Numbered from the stretch's first letter, positions 18,781 to 28,018 are shown. The stretch is 64,000 bases of DNA from NORP259 sp041398705 (GCA_041398705.1 JAWKUI010000004.1:248001-312000), one strand, 5' to 3'. Notes: generated by a model from the letters alone, not told the origin. Made by a program: numbers and translations.

Positions 18781-19420
18781 TCCCGACCCAGAGTCCGTCG
18801 CCGACGGGCGTGATCACCGCGCGCAGGCCCTTCACGGTGGGCACGAAGTCGTTGAACCGCCGCACCGCCGGCACCTCGCGGTCGGTTGGCGCCTCGTCGA
18901 AGAGCTGACCAAACGCAAAGGCATTGTCGGCCATCATCAAGCCCCCGGGGCGCAGGAAACGCATGGCCTGCTCCAGGTACCCCGGATACCCCGCCTTGTC
19001 CGCATCGAGGAACACCGCGTCGATGCTGCCGTCCGGAAAGTCACCGAGGAAATCCGCGGCCCGCCCTTCGAGCACTTCGACCCGGCCCGCCACGTCGCTG
19101 CGGCCGATCCACTCGCGCGCGAACGCCGCATGGCGCGGCTCGAGTTCGCAGGTGAACAACTTGCCATGGGCGGGCAGGGCGCGCGCCATGCCGATGGCGG
19201 AGTACCCCGCCAGGGTGCCCACCTCGACCACACGCTGCGCCCGGATGAGCCCCAGCAGGATCGCCATGAACTCGATTTGTTCGGGGGCCACCTGGATTTC
19301 GGGAATACCGGCGTCGACGGCCGCGACCTTGAGCGCACGCAAAAAGTCATCGTCGCCGCGGCAGCGTTCGGCGAGATAAGCGAAGTGGGCGGCGCTGACC
19401 TGAGTGGAGCTGGCGGACAT
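18758..19420 (-). CDS. Class I O-methyltransferase (COMT/CCoAOMT-like)
   Basis: The 220-residue protein belongs to the small cation-dependent O-methyltransferases (Methyltransf_3). The SAM-binding motif VVEVGTLAGYSAIGMA is near residue 63, the acidic IDAVFLDADKAGYPGY carries the metal-binding Asp residues, and ADNAFAFG follows. Length matches the family. It lies 3 bases after the OsmC gene, so both probably share a promoter ahead of osmC. The substrate, a catechol-like phenol in known members, is unknown here. Confidence 0.85.
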   Translation of the reverse strand: MSASSTQVSAAHFAYLAERCRGDDDFLRALKVAAVDAGIPEIQVAPEQIEFMAILLGLIRAQRVVEVGTLAGYSAIGMARALPAHGKLFTCELEPRHAAFAREWIGRSDVAGRVEVLEGRAADFLGDFPDGSIDAVFLDADKAGYPGYLEQAMRFLRPGGLMMADNAFAFGQLFDEAPTDREVPAVRRFNDFVPTVKGLRAVITPVGDGLWVGIKEDPGR

Positions 19421-19423
19421 GGA

Positions 19424-19834
19424 TCAGGCCTCCCAGACGAAACGCATGTCGACTTCGGTGCGTTCGCCGAGGCTGGCGCGCACGGGGCAGCCCAGGGCCG
19501 CCTCTTCGAGTTTGGCCCGCTCTTCGGCGTTCCACGCGCCCCCGATTTCGATCACCAGGGTCAACTTGCCGATGTGGCGCATCGGCGTCGCTTTCATCTT
19601 CTTCTCGACGCTGGCTTTCGCATGCGGCAGGTCCCGGCCGAGGTCCTGGGCGGCGATGCCCATCAGCGTGAGCACGCAGGTTCCGAGGGCCACGCCCACC
19701 AGGTCGGTCGGCGAAAAGGACTCCCCCTTGCCCCGGTTGTCGACGGGGGCATCGGTGACGATCTCGACGCCGCTCGGGCCGTGGCTGGCGCGGTTGCGTA
19801 GACCGCCGGTGTAGTGGATTTCGCAGTGGACCAT
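19424..19834 (-). CDS. OsmC family protein
   Basis: This 136-residue protein has the OsmC/Ohr fold signature: FSPTDLVGVALGTCVLTLM carries the conserved Cys, and a second Cys occurs in ALGCPVRASLGER. OsmC-type proteins reduce organic hydroperoxides with paired cysteines, and both are present. The start is MVHCEIHYTGG. A CTAG-containing element (19902-19909) lies 68 bases upstream and could be part of its promoter. The 151 bases to the divergent dehydrogenase gene are otherwise empty. Confidence 0.88.
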   Translation of the reverse strand: MVHCEIHYTGGLRNRASHGPSGVEIVTDAPVDNRGKGESFSPTDLVGVALGTCVLTLMGIAAQDLGRDLPHAKASVEKKMKATPMRHIGKLTLVIEIGGAWNAEERAKLEEAALGCPVRASLGERTEVDMRFVWEA

Positions 19835-19985
19835 GGTCGACGGGCGGGGAACGGGGCTTGGGGCCAGGGGAACCGGCCCCCCCATGGGGCGCCGGCGCTC
19901 CAGTCTAGCCGATGACGCGGGTGCCCTGCGCAGCGCACTCCCGGCCGGTTTGCAAAGCCGCCCGGGCCCCGGCCATACTGCAGCC

Positions 19986-20738
19986 ATGAACGCCCCCCAG
20001 AAACTCACCGGCAAGACCGCCCTCGTCACCGGAGCCAGCTCCGGCATCGGAGCCGCCACCGCCCGCGCCCTGCACGGCGAAGGTGCACGCCTGGTGCTCG
20101 CTGCCCGCCGCACCGATCGCCTCGAGTCCCTCGCGGCCGAACTCGGCGGCGCCCGGGTCGTCCAGCTCGACGTGCGTGATGCCGCCGCGTGCCGCGCGGC
20201 CCTCGAGGGCCTCGACCTGGACATCGTCGTCTGCAACGCCGGCCTGGGCATCGGCATCGGCGCCCTGCAGGACGGCCTTCCGGAGAACTGGGACACGATG
20301 ATCGACACCAACGTGAAGGGCGTGTTGCACACCCTGCACGCCACCCTGCCGGGCCTGATCAAGAAGGGCCGTGGCGACGTGGTGCTGCTCGGCAGCGTCG
20401 CCGGCCGCCAGGTCTATCCCGGCGGCAACGTCTACAACGCCACCAAACACGCGGTGCGCGCCTTGTACGAGGCCCTGCGCCTCGACGCTGGCGGCCGCGG
20501 CCTCCGCTTCACCACTGTCGATCCGGGCATGGTTGAAACCGAGTTCTCGATCCGCCGGCTGGGCGATGAGGCGGCCGCCAAAGCGGTGTACGCCGGCATG
20601 CACCCGCTGGTGGCCGAGGACGTGGCGGACGCGATCCGCTACGCCGTCACCCGCCCGCCGCACGTCAACATCGGCGAGATCGTGCTCTGGCCCACCGACC
20701 AATCCAGCACCCGCGACGTGCATCGCACCCAGGCCTAA
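19986..20738 (+). CDS. Short-chain dehydrogenase/reductase (YdfG-like)
   Basis: The 250-residue protein is a classical SDR with NADP-binding TGASSGIGAAT (residues 16-26), the NAG motif in VVCNAGLG, catalytic Ser in LLGSVAGRQ and YNATK for the Tyr-Lys pair. The C-terminal NIGEIVLWPTDQ is typical of the YdfG/serine 3-dehydrogenase subgroup, which oxidises beta-hydroxy acids, so that is the best guess for its role. CATACT 13 bases ahead of the ATG could be a -10 box giving a very short leader. Confidence 0.88.
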   Translation: MNAPQKLTGKTALVTGASSGIGAATARALHGEGARLVLAARRTDRLESLAAELGGARVVQLDVRDAAACRAALEGLDLDIVVCNAGLGIGIGALQDGLPENWDTMIDTNVKGVLHTLHATLPGLIKKGRGDVVLLGSVAGRQVYPGGNVYNATKHAVRALYEALRLDAGGRGLRFTTVDPGMVETEFSIRRLGDEAAAKAVYAGMHPLVAEDVADAIRYAVTRPPHVNIGEIVLWPTDQSSTRDVHRTQA

Positions 20739-20801
20739 GGGCCGCCCCAGGACCTTTCGGCCTTCCCAGAACCGCCTACCACCCCCCAGGGGCCCCCCTG
20801 C

Positions 20802-20848
20802 TTTCCGCAAAAAGCGCCGATGCGCAGCGCGGAAATCCCTGGCATAAT
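20802..20848 (+). promoter_or_regulatory. Candidate promoter region with hairpin ahead of the S1 gene
   Basis: CATAAT at 20843-20848 resembles a -10 box and would start transcription about 50 bases before the S1 ATG. Just upstream is an inverted repeat TTTCCGC (20802-20808) / GCGGAAA (20829-20835), with an inner GCGC/GCGC pair. No clear -35 box is visible. Confidence 0.25.
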
Positions 20849-20905
20849 CGCCGCCCACCCTCGCGGGGGCTGCCGCTGTGCCGCTGGCCCCCTACCCCGA
20901 AAACC

Positions 20906-22108
20906 ATGAGCCAGAATCCCCCCTCCGACCCGCTCGACCGGGAAATCGAACAGGCCCTCGAAGGCATGAACCTGCAGGAGATCGACATGCCGGAGCGCGG
21001 CGCGCGCAAATCCGGTGGCGACCGTCTGTACGACGGCGTCGTGGTCGGTGTCAGCGGGGACGACGTGATCGTGGAGCTCGGCCCGCGTATGCAAGGGGCC
21101 TGCCCCCTGGCCGAGTTCGATGAGCCGCCCGCTCCCGGCGACCGCCATCGGTTCGTGCTGCACGGCCAGGAAGACGGCCTGTGGATCCTTTCCATGCGCG
21201 CCGCCCGCGAGATCGCCCAATGGGAGGAACTCGAAGTCGGCAGCTTGGTCAAAGCCCGCGTTACCGGCCAGAACCAAGGCGGCCTGACCCTGAAGATCGG
21301 CAACCACGAGGCCTTCATGCCCTCGAGCCAGGTCTCCACCAACCGCGAAGAGGACATCTCCCAACACATCGGCAGCACCTTGACCGCCGAAGTGCTTGAG
21401 ATCGACCGGGGCCGCGGCCGCGTGCTCCTGTCCCGCCGCAAGGTCCAGGAGGCCGAAGCCGCCGCCATGATGGCCGATTCGCTCGGCAGCCTCGTGGCCG
21501 GCACGATCGTGCAGGGCAAGGTCACCCGCATCGAGCCGTTCGGCGCGTTCGTGGCCATCCGTCCGGGCATCGAAGGCCTCGTGCACGTCTCCAACATGTC
21601 GCGCCAGCGCGTCGACAACCCCGCCGACCTCCTGTCGGTCGGCCAGGAGATCCAGGCCAAAATCCTCGAGATCAAAGAAGGCGGCCGCCGCATCGGCCTC
21701 GGCATCAAGCAGCTCGAGCCCGATCCGTGGGACGACGCGAACTACAAGTACCGCGACGACCAGATCGTCACGGGCAAGGTCACGCGCATCGCCGATTTCG
21801 GCGCGTTCGTCGAGATCGAGCCGGGCCTCGAGGGCCTGCTGCACGTTTCGCAACTGGGCCGCGGCCACATCAAGAACGTGGGTGCCGTGCTCAGCGTCGG
21901 AGATGAGGTCAGCGTGCGCATCAGCGGCATCGACGCCGGCGCGCGCCGCATCTCCCTCTCGCGCCTCGACAGCCGCGGCGCGGTGATCGGCAGCGAGGAC
22001 TCGGTCGAAGGCGACGAGATCGATCGCGCCTTGGCCAAGCCGGGCAACCAGCCCCTTGGCACCAGCCTCGGCGACCTGCTGCGCAAGGCGCGCGAGAACA
22101 AGAAGTAG
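20906..22108 (+). CDS. rpsA: Four-domain S1 RNA-binding protein (ribosomal protein S1-like)
   Basis: This 400-residue protein has four S1 domains at about residues 40-98, 108-177, 193-262 and 280-350. The third and fourth are the most typical (GKVTRIEPFGAFVAIRPGIE; GKVTRIADFGAFVEIEPGLE). Proteobacterial S1 has six domains, while many other phyla use four-domain forms to help mRNA bind the 30S subunit. The third and fourth domains are so alike that internal duplication is likely. A Tex-like or stress-adaptation S1 protein is an alternative, although Tex would need extra nuclease-like domains that are missing. A strong hairpin follows the stop. Confidence 0.82.
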   Translation: MSQNPPSDPLDREIEQALEGMNLQEIDMPERGARKSGGDRLYDGVVVGVSGDDVIVELGPRMQGACPLAEFDEPPAPGDRHRFVLHGQEDGLWILSMRAAREIAQWEELEVGSLVKARVTGQNQGGLTLKIGNHEAFMPSSQVSTNREEDISQHIGSTLTAEVLEIDRGRGRVLLSRRKVQEAEAAAMMADSLGSLVAGTIVQGKVTRIEPFGAFVAIRPGIEGLVHVSNMSRQRVDNPADLLSVGQEIQAKILEIKEGGRRIGLGIKQLEPDPWDDANYKYRDDQIVTGKVTRIADFGAFVEIEPGLEGLLHVSQLGRGHIKNVGAVLSVGDEVSVRISGIDAGARRISLSRLDSRGAVIGSEDSVEGDEIDRALAKPGNQPLGTSLGDLLRKARENKK

Positions 22109-22119
22109 GCCGCAAGGCT

Positions 22120-22183
22120 CCCCGGAAAACACCCGCGGGCACCCGCGGCGATCGCCGGGGTGCCCGCGGTTCGTTCTCCGGGG
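22120..22183. terminator. Bidirectional terminator-like hairpin
   Basis: A 12-bp perfect stem (CCGCGGGCACCC at 22133-22144 with GGGTGCCCGCGG at 22158-22169) is flanked by a second pairing arm CCCCGG (22120-22125) / CCGGGG (22178-22183). It lies between convergent genes. No T-run follows, so termination efficiency is uncertain. Confidence 0.6.
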
Positions 22184-22191
22184 ACCTGGGC

Positions 22192-22764
22192 TCAGGCGAG
22201 CTGGCCCGCCGTGCACGCAGCGCGCGGGATCAGCAGCAGGTAGGTCGATTCGCCGAACTCCCCCAGGCGCACGGTGGCGCGCGCGGTCAGCAGGGCTTCG
22301 CCCTCGTGGTAGATCAGCGCCGGCCGCACATCGGCGCGCACGCCTTGGCAACCTTCGAAGCTGACCTTCGACGGCAGATCCAGGGCCCGGAAGGCCGCAT
22401 CGGTCGCGCCGCCCACGAAACTGCCCACCTCGAGCATCGCGTCCTTGCTGGTCGGATCGAGCGTATCGAGCTTGCGGCTCTCGGCGATCACGTCCGGGGA
22501 CACCATCATCAGGCTGCAGGCGAGGGTGACCGCATCGGCCAAGGGCACCACCAGGCAGCCGTGGCGCAGCTCACCACCCACCTCGAAACCGAGCCGGAAC
22601 GCGATGTGGATCACACCGCCGCCGGCGGCACGGTAGTCAAGGATCTCCGATTGCACCTCGACGATGTCCAGGTCCATATCGGCGATCATGGACAGGTCCC
22701 CAGCGACGCGCTGGAAGACCTCTTCCACGCATTGGGCTTCGTGGTCGGAGGGTGTGGAGCTCAT
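22192..22764 (-). CDS. CheC/CheX-like protein, uncharacterised
   Basis: The 190-residue protein contains DAMLEVGSFVGGATDAAFRA, which resembles the E-x(2)-N/S-x(3)-G helix of CheC/CheX/FliY-type CheY-P phosphatases. It ends in the beta-rich GESTYLLLIPRA typical of that fold. In the motif the usual Asn is replaced by Ser-Phe, so phosphatase activity is doubtful. No chemotaxis or flagellar genes are nearby. The start is taken as MSSTPSDHEAQ; an in-frame ATG 14 codons upstream is possible. The call is tentative. Confidence 0.45.
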   Translation of the reverse strand: MSSTPSDHEAQCVEEVFQRVAGDLSMIADMDLDIVEVQSEILDYRAAGGGVIHIAFRLGFEVGGELRHGCLVVPLADAVTLACSLMMVSPDVIAESRKLDTLDPTSKDAMLEVGSFVGGATDAAFRALDLPSKVSFEGCQGVRADVRPALIYHEGEALLTARATVRLGEFGESTYLLLIPRAACTAGQLA

Positions 22765-22948
22765 GGCAGTCAGGGATCGGGCACCCTGGTTTTCGTCCAG
22801 AGCCATGGCCGCAATCGAAACCGCCGCAGATTGTTTGTGGCCCTCCCGTCCTGGGACAGCCCGCGCGGGCGGACCGGGAAGGATTTTCCGGTCCGGGGCT
22901 CAAAGCAGGGCCCGAGGGGCACCAACGGCCCCTTCCTGGGCGCCCTGC

Positions 22949-23770
22949 CTACTCGTAACTCTCGCGCTCGCTGGGGAAGTTCTCCCCGCGCACGTCCGCC
23001 ACGTAGTCCTCGAAGGCCTTCTCCATCGACTCGGCGATGGCCGCATAGCGCCGCACGAAACGCGGCTTGAAGCGCGTGTACAGCCCGAGCATGTCGTGGG
23101 AGACCAGGATCTGGCCGTCGCAGCCCGGTCCCGCGCCGATGCCGATGATCGGGATCGTGCGCTCGCGGGCGACCTGGGCCGCCAGGGCGTGCGGGATCTT
23201 TTCGAGCACGATGGCAAAGGCGCCAGCTTTCTCCAGGGCTTCCGCATCGCGGCGCAGGGTGTCCGCTTCTTCCGGATCCCGCGCCCGCACCTGGTAGGTG
23301 CCGAACTTGTGGATCGATTGCGGCGTAAGGCCCAGGTGCCCCATCACGGGAATGCCCACATCGACGATGCGTTTGATGGTTTTCGCCACCACCTTGCCGC
23401 CTTCGAGTTTGACCGCTTCGACGCCGGCTTCCTTCACCATGCGACCGGCGTTGCGCAAAGCTTCGTCGCGGTTCACCTGGTAGCTCATGAAGGGCAAGTC
23501 GCCGACCACCAGCGCCCGGGACACCCCGCGGCGCACCAGGGTCGCGTGGTACAGCATCGTCTCCATGCTGACGGTGACCGTGGTGTCGAGGCCTTGCACC
23601 ACCGTCGCCACCGAATCCCCCACCAGGAGCAGGTCCACCCCGGCCCGGTCGAGCAACTCCGCCATCGTCGCGTCATACGCGGTCAGGCAGGCGATCTTGG
23701 TGCCACTCTGCTTCATCTCGAGCAGGCGGTGAGTGGTGACCTTGCGGTCCTCCGAGGCGCTTTGATTCAT
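22949..23770 (-). CDS. panB: 3-methyl-2-oxobutanoate hydroxymethyltransferase
   Basis: This 273-residue TIM-barrel enzyme transfers a hydroxymethyl group from methylene-tetrahydrofolate to ketoisovalerate, the first step of pantothenate synthesis. Diagnostic segments are LTAYDATMAELLDRAGVDLL, LVGDSVATVVQG, PVMGHLGLTPQS and IIGIGAGPGCDGQILVSHD. Length is normal. Its ATG overlaps the stop of the upstream flavoprotein gene, so it is translationally coupled to it. The 184 bases beyond its stop towards the CheC-like gene hold nothing recognisable. Confidence 0.95.
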   Translation of the reverse strand: MNQSASEDRKVTTHRLLEMKQSGTKIACLTAYDATMAELLDRAGVDLLLVGDSVATVVQGLDTTVTVSMETMLYHATLVRRGVSRALVVGDLPFMSYQVNRDEALRNAGRMVKEAGVEAVKLEGGKVVAKTIKRIVDVGIPVMGHLGLTPQSIHKFGTYQVRARDPEEADTLRRDAEALEKAGAFAIVLEKIPHALAAQVARERTIPIIGIGAGPGCDGQILVSHDMLGLYTRFKPRFVRRYAAIAESMEKAFEDYVADVRGENFPSERESYE

Positions 23771-25416
23771 GGAGTCTTCGAAAGGGATTGCAATACCACC
23801 TGAGCCGCGCGGGCTCCGTCGATGGCCGCGCTCATGATACCCCCCGCGTACCCGGCCCCCTCGCCGATGGGGAAACAATTCTCGAAGCCCAGGGCCCGGT
23901 AGCTCTCCCGATCACGCGGGATGCGCAGCGGACACGAGCTGCGGCTCTCGACCCCGACCATCAAGCCCTCCGGGCCCGCGAATCCCGGGATCAAACGGTC
24001 GAACCGCAGCAGGGCGCGGGCCAGGGCGCGGCGCACCTCGGTGGGCAGCAACTGATCGATGCGGCCCGCGGTCACGCCGAAGGTGTAACTCGAACGGCCG
24101 ATCTCGCCCTTCTGCGCGCCCTCCAGGAAGTCGCATGCGCGCTGGGCCGGCGCGACGTAGCCCCCGCCACCGGCCTCGTAGAACAACCGTTCGAAGTGGC
24201 GCTGGAATTCGACGCCGGCCAGGGGCCCGTCGCCGTAGGCGGCAAACGCACTCGGCGGGATGGTGCTGACCAGGGCGGCGTTGGCGAAGGGCGAAGAGTG
24301 CGTCGAGTTGCTCATGCCGTTGGTGCAGAGCAGCCCTTCCTCGGAGATGCTGCCGACGATCTTGCCGCCGGGGCACATGCAGAACGAATGCGCTCCGGGT
24401 TCGCTGCCTTCCGCCTTGAGCGCGAGGTTGTACGACGCCGCCCCGAGCTCCATCGCCTGCGGGTGGTCGCCGAACCGGCCCGCGTTGATCAGCGTCTGCG
24501 GATGTTCGATGCGCACGCCAAATTGGAAGGGCTTGGCCTCGACCGCGAGGCCCAAACGCGCCAGGGTCTCCACCGTGTCGCGCGCGCTGTGGCCGAGCGC
24601 GAGGAAGAGCGCGTCGCAAGGCAGGTCGCCGCGGCTTGTATGCACCCGCTCGATGCGCCCCGCGCCGTTCTCCGCCAGCGCGAACCCTTCGAGCCGCGTC
24701 TCCCACAGGATCTGCACCCCGAGCTCCACCAACCGCTGGCGCAACCGTGGCAGGATGCGGTGCAGTCGGTCGGTACCGATGTGCGCGCGACCATCGAAGC
24801 AGATCTCGGGCGGCGCCCCGCAGGCCACGAGCTCACCGAGAATCGTCGGTTCGAGCGCGTCCTGCACGCGCGTGTACAACTTGCCGTCCGAATACGTGCC
24901 CGCTCCGCCTTCGCCGAACAACAGGTTGGTGTCGGGATCGAGCGGCCCCCCGCGATGGAAGGGCACCAGCTTGGTGTGCCGGGATTCGAGCGAAGCCCCG
25001 CGCTCGAGCAACGTCACCCCCGCGCCGTTGAGCGCCAGGGTCAGCGCGGCGAACAAGCCCGCCGGACCGCTGCCCACCACCACCGCGTGGCGCGGCGGCT
25101 GCAGGCCGGGTTGATCGAGGTTGAGCGACTGGGGCGCGGGTGCCGGGCGAACCCGTCCCGAACGCAGGGCCCGTTGCAGCCCGGGACTCTGTCGCGCGCC
25201 GTTCCAGAACAGGTCCACGTGGCACACGTACCGCAGGATGCCGCGGGTGCGGCGCGCATCGAGCGAACGCAGGGCGAGTTTGTAGCCGCGCACCTCCTCC
25301 GGCCGCAGCCCCGCCTGTTTGCAGGCGCGGCCGAGCAGCTCCTCCTCCCGCTCGTGCAGCTCGAGCGGCACGCCCAGGACGCGCAGGGTGGTGAGGTCGA
25401 GGGAATGTGGTTCCAT
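23767..25416 (-). CDS. FAD-dependent dehydrogenase-like protein (COG2509 type)
   Basis: The 549-residue protein has an N-terminal alpha/beta domain (1-100). It then has a Rossmann FAD-binding site VVVGSGPAGLFAALTLAL (about 112-129) and a C-terminal FAD signature CFPIGEGAGYAGGIMSAA. Its length and segments such as LLFGEGGAGTYSDGKL match the large uncharacterised flavoproteins of COG2509. The reaction is unknown. It overlaps panB by 4 bases, and a CTAG-containing element (25453-25460) sits 37 bases upstream of its start. Confidence 0.85.
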   Translation of the reverse strand: MEPHSLDLTTLRVLGVPLELHEREEELLGRACKQAGLRPEEVRGYKLALRSLDARRTRGILRYVCHVDLFWNGARQSPGLQRALRSGRVRPAPAPQSLNLDQPGLQPPRHAVVVGSGPAGLFAALTLALNGAGVTLLERGASLESRHTKLVPFHRGGPLDPDTNLLFGEGGAGTYSDGKLYTRVQDALEPTILGELVACGAPPEICFDGRAHIGTDRLHRILPRLRQRLVELGVQILWETRLEGFALAENGAGRIERVHTSRGDLPCDALFLALGHSARDTVETLARLGLAVEAKPFQFGVRIEHPQTLINAGRFGDHPQAMELGAASYNLALKAEGSEPGAHSFCMCPGGKIVGSISEEGLLCTNGMSNSTHSSPFANAALVSTIPPSAFAAYGDGPLAGVEFQRHFERLFYEAGGGGYVAPAQRACDFLEGAQKGEIGRSSYTFGVTAGRIDQLLPTEVRRALARALLRFDRLIPGFAGPEGLMVGVESRSSCPLRIPRDRESYRALGFENCFPIGEGAGYAGGIMSAAIDGARAAQVVLQSLSKTP

Positions 25417-25569
25417 GGCGGGTCGGACCCCTCCGAAGGGCCGAGGGCGAAGAGTCTAGCGTGGGCGGCGAGGGCCTCCCCGTACGCCCGAGGAATTCCC
25501 GCCACAGGAGGGGCTCGCCGCCGGCTCCGGGCGCAGCTCCCAGCCCGCTCCGCCGCTATCATAGTCTCG

Positions 25570-26850
25570 ATGTCTTCCGGACTCCCCGATGGCCTGCTGG
25601 CCGATCTACTGCTCGCCCCCGATCGGGCCGATGCCCCTGGTCAAACCCCGATCACGGCCCTCACGGGTGAGGAGTCCGAGGAGGAACTCGCGCCCTACCG
25701 GCCGTGGATCCTGGAGACGATCGAGCTCGAGCGCCGGGGGGTCTTGCACGGCGCGTGGTTGCATTGGCGCGACGAAGCCCGAGCCTCCGTACCGCCCGCC
25801 CCGGTGCCCGCCATCTGGAGCAAACTCTGGCACGAAGCCGAGCCGATTCCCCTGCCCGGCTGGGCCCCGCCGGTGCCGCGCGAACAATGCGAAACGTGGC
25901 ACGCGATGTTGAGAGAACCGGCGGGCCTGCGGCGGCTGCTCGGGGAGCGTCAGACGGCCCTGGGCGCGGACTTCGCCCCCGGCCGCGACCTGGTGCGCGT
26001 CGATCGCGACCGGGACTTGGCGCGCCAGTCGATCGGCCGGGAGGGCGACCTGTGGGTCAAAGTCGGCCGGCTCAGCACGTTTGAAGGCGATGCCTCGCTG
26101 CGCGTGCGCCACTCCTTCGGGCACGAGGTGCACGACGATGCGAGCCGGGACATCGAACGCCACCGGGCCGTGACCGAGATCGCGCGGCGCCTATGGCCAT
26201 TTGTCGGCCGCCTGCCCGAAGCCGACGAATGGAGCCAGCGCCTGGCCGATTGGATCGGGGGTCCGGTGCTGCGCACGCAACACATCGTCTACTTCAACGC
26301 TCCGAACGGCGGGGCGCTGTGGCATCACGATGGGTTCGACGAACCCGAAGCCGGCGGGCAGCGCGGTGTGCTCTACGTGCAGCTCAGCGGGCGCACGGCC
26401 TGGCTCGCGTGCTCGATCGACAGCCTCGCACGCCGGGTGCGCGAGTTCCTCGAGATCCTAGAGCAGGGCGACCTGCCCTGGGTGATGGACGAAACCTCGC
26501 CGCAGCTCTTCGAAGAATGGCAGCGCATCGCGGGACGCTTCCCCCGCCTGCGGCGCGAACTTGCCGATCCGGGAGGTGGTCTGTTCGCCTCGCTGATCGG
26601 GCGCGGCGAGTTCACCGCCCTGTGCGCCGATGCGGGGCACGCGTTCCTGCTGGGCCCGGGCGATGCCCTGTTGCTGCCCAACCATGGGCTCGAACGCACC
26701 GCCATGCACAGCGTGTTCTGTGCCGATTCGGGGCCGACCCTGGCCTTGTCGATGGCCCTGCGCGAGGACCGCGCCTATCCTGAGGTGCCGCGCCGCGCCG
26801 CAAGTGCCCCGGGGGCCGCGCGCCGCCGCCGGCGTCGCCGCCGTTCCTGA
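25570..26850 (+). CDS. Unknown protein with a possible HxD metal-binding site
   Basis: I do not recognise this 426-residue protein. The middle contains HIVYFNAPNGGALWHHDGFD, where HHD could be the HxD facial triad of Fe(II)/2-oxoglutarate oxygenases or JmjC-like cupins. A later NHGLERTAMHSVF could supply the distal His, with an Arg about ten residues on. The C-terminus is an Arg-rich tail (ten Arg among the last 14 residues), so binding to nucleic acid or ribosomes is conceivable, as with ribosomal oxygenases. TATCAT eight bases ahead of the ATG would give a nearly leaderless transcript. A methyltransferase gene follows after 12 bases. Confidence 0.55.
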   Translation: MSSGLPDGLLADLLLAPDRADAPGQTPITALTGEESEEELAPYRPWILETIELERRGVLHGAWLHWRDEARASVPPAPVPAIWSKLWHEAEPIPLPGWAPPVPREQCETWHAMLREPAGLRRLLGERQTALGADFAPGRDLVRVDRDRDLARQSIGREGDLWVKVGRLSTFEGDASLRVRHSFGHEVHDDASRDIERHRAVTEIARRLWPFVGRLPEADEWSQRLADWIGGPVLRTQHIVYFNAPNGGALWHHDGFDEPEAGGQRGVLYVQLSGRTAWLACSIDSLARRVREFLEILEQGDLPWVMDETSPQLFEEWQRIAGRFPRLRRELADPGGGLFASLIGRGEFTALCADAGHAFLLGPGDALLLPNHGLERTAMHSVFCADSGPTLALSMALREDRAYPEVPRRAASAPGAARRRRRRRRS

Positions 26851-26862
26851 GCTTTCCCCTCC

Positions 26863-28018
26863 ATGTCGAGTTCAACCGCATCCACCGACCTGCTGGCGGC
26901 CGCCATCGAACGTGGCGGCCTGGTGCCCCTTTCCCCCGGGGGTCCGGCCGGGCCCATGGTGCTGGAGTCGCAAGACGCGGCGGCAGCCCTCGCCGAACGC
27001 GCCGCCTGGACTGGAAGACTCTCGCTCCCGAGCGCCTGTAGTAGTCGTTGCACTCCCCGCGGACGATCCCGCCCTCGCGGCCCTGCGCAATGCGATCTGG
27101 CCGGAGTTGCACTTGGTCGAATTGCACCGCGCCCGCGGCGGACGGCATCTGCGGCGGACGCTGCAGGGCGAAACCGACCTGGGCACGCTCGAAGGAACGG
27201 GGCAACTGCTCGTGGCCGTTTCGCGCCGCGCCGTGATGGCGCCCGATGAAACCACGATCAAGTTCGACAGCAACGCCAAGAGTTGGGACGGCAACCCGGG
27301 GTCCCCGGGCTACCCGCACTTCCGTTGGATGCGGCGTTTCGTCGGCCTGTTCGAAGTCCCGGTCGCTCCCCGGCGCATCCTCGACTTCGGCAGCGGTGCG
27401 GGCTGGGTCGGCATCGAAGCGAACCTCAAACGCCCGAAAGCCTCGCTGGCCCTCTTCGATCCGAGCCCGGAGATGGTGCGCATCGCCGTCGCCAATGCGC
27501 AGGACCAGGGGCTGACCGATGTGACCGGCCGCGTCGGTTTCGGCGAGCACCCGCCTTTCCCCGCCCAGGGCGAAGAACCCTATGACTGGGTGCTGTCGTC
27601 CGGCGTGATCAGCTTTTCGCCCGATCCGGAAGGTTGGCTCGATGGCCTGGCGTCGACCGTGGCCCCCGGCGGCCTGCTGGTGATCGGCGACATCCAAGGG
27701 GAGTCGGCGGGTTTCCGCAAGCGGCGCCGCACGCGCACCCCTTGTTGCCCGTGCGCGAACTGAACGCGCAGTCCTCGGCCTGGGTGCGATCCGGGCTCGA
27801 GCGGCGCGGCTTCACCTTCTTACGTCAAGCGGGCTACCAGTGCACCTGGCCCATTCCGCAGCTCATGCACGTGAGCGAAACCCGCATGGGCGGCCTGCTC
27901 TCCCGGCCCCTGTTGTGGGTCAACCAAGAGGGGCCGCGGCCCTGTCCAGGGTACCGGCGGTGGAGCCCGCGCCCCGTTCGACTCCTGGGTCATGGCCCTG
28001 CGACGTTCCGGGTCCTGA
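26863..28018 (+). CDS. SAM-dependent methyltransferase, broken by frameshifts
   Basis: The pieces form one class I methyltransferase of about 385 residues. It starts at MSSSTASTDLLAAAIERGG and changes frame near 27020-27040. It continues through AVMAPDETTIKFDSNAKSWD and the SAM-binding ILDFGSGAGWVGIEA. It changes frame near 27730 to give ELNAQSSAWVRSGLERRGF, then again near 27925 and 27975. It ends PFDSWVMALRRSGS, a plausible methyltransferase C-terminus. The protein reads sensibly across every junction. The N-terminal 120 residues form an extra domain of unknown type. It is 12 bases downstream of the HxD protein gene and probably works with it. Confidence 0.6.

Noticed and set aside
19986..19990. 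Riboswitches or T-box leaders upstream of leuS, lysS, panB or purN
   Set aside because: The spacers are short or lack the conserved cores of known riboswitches and T-boxes.
23788..25566. Plus-strand frame opposite the COG2509 gene, in frame with the gene at 25570
   Set aside because: Only the part from 25570 onward has protein-like composition; the upstream part is a shadow of the flavoprotein gene.
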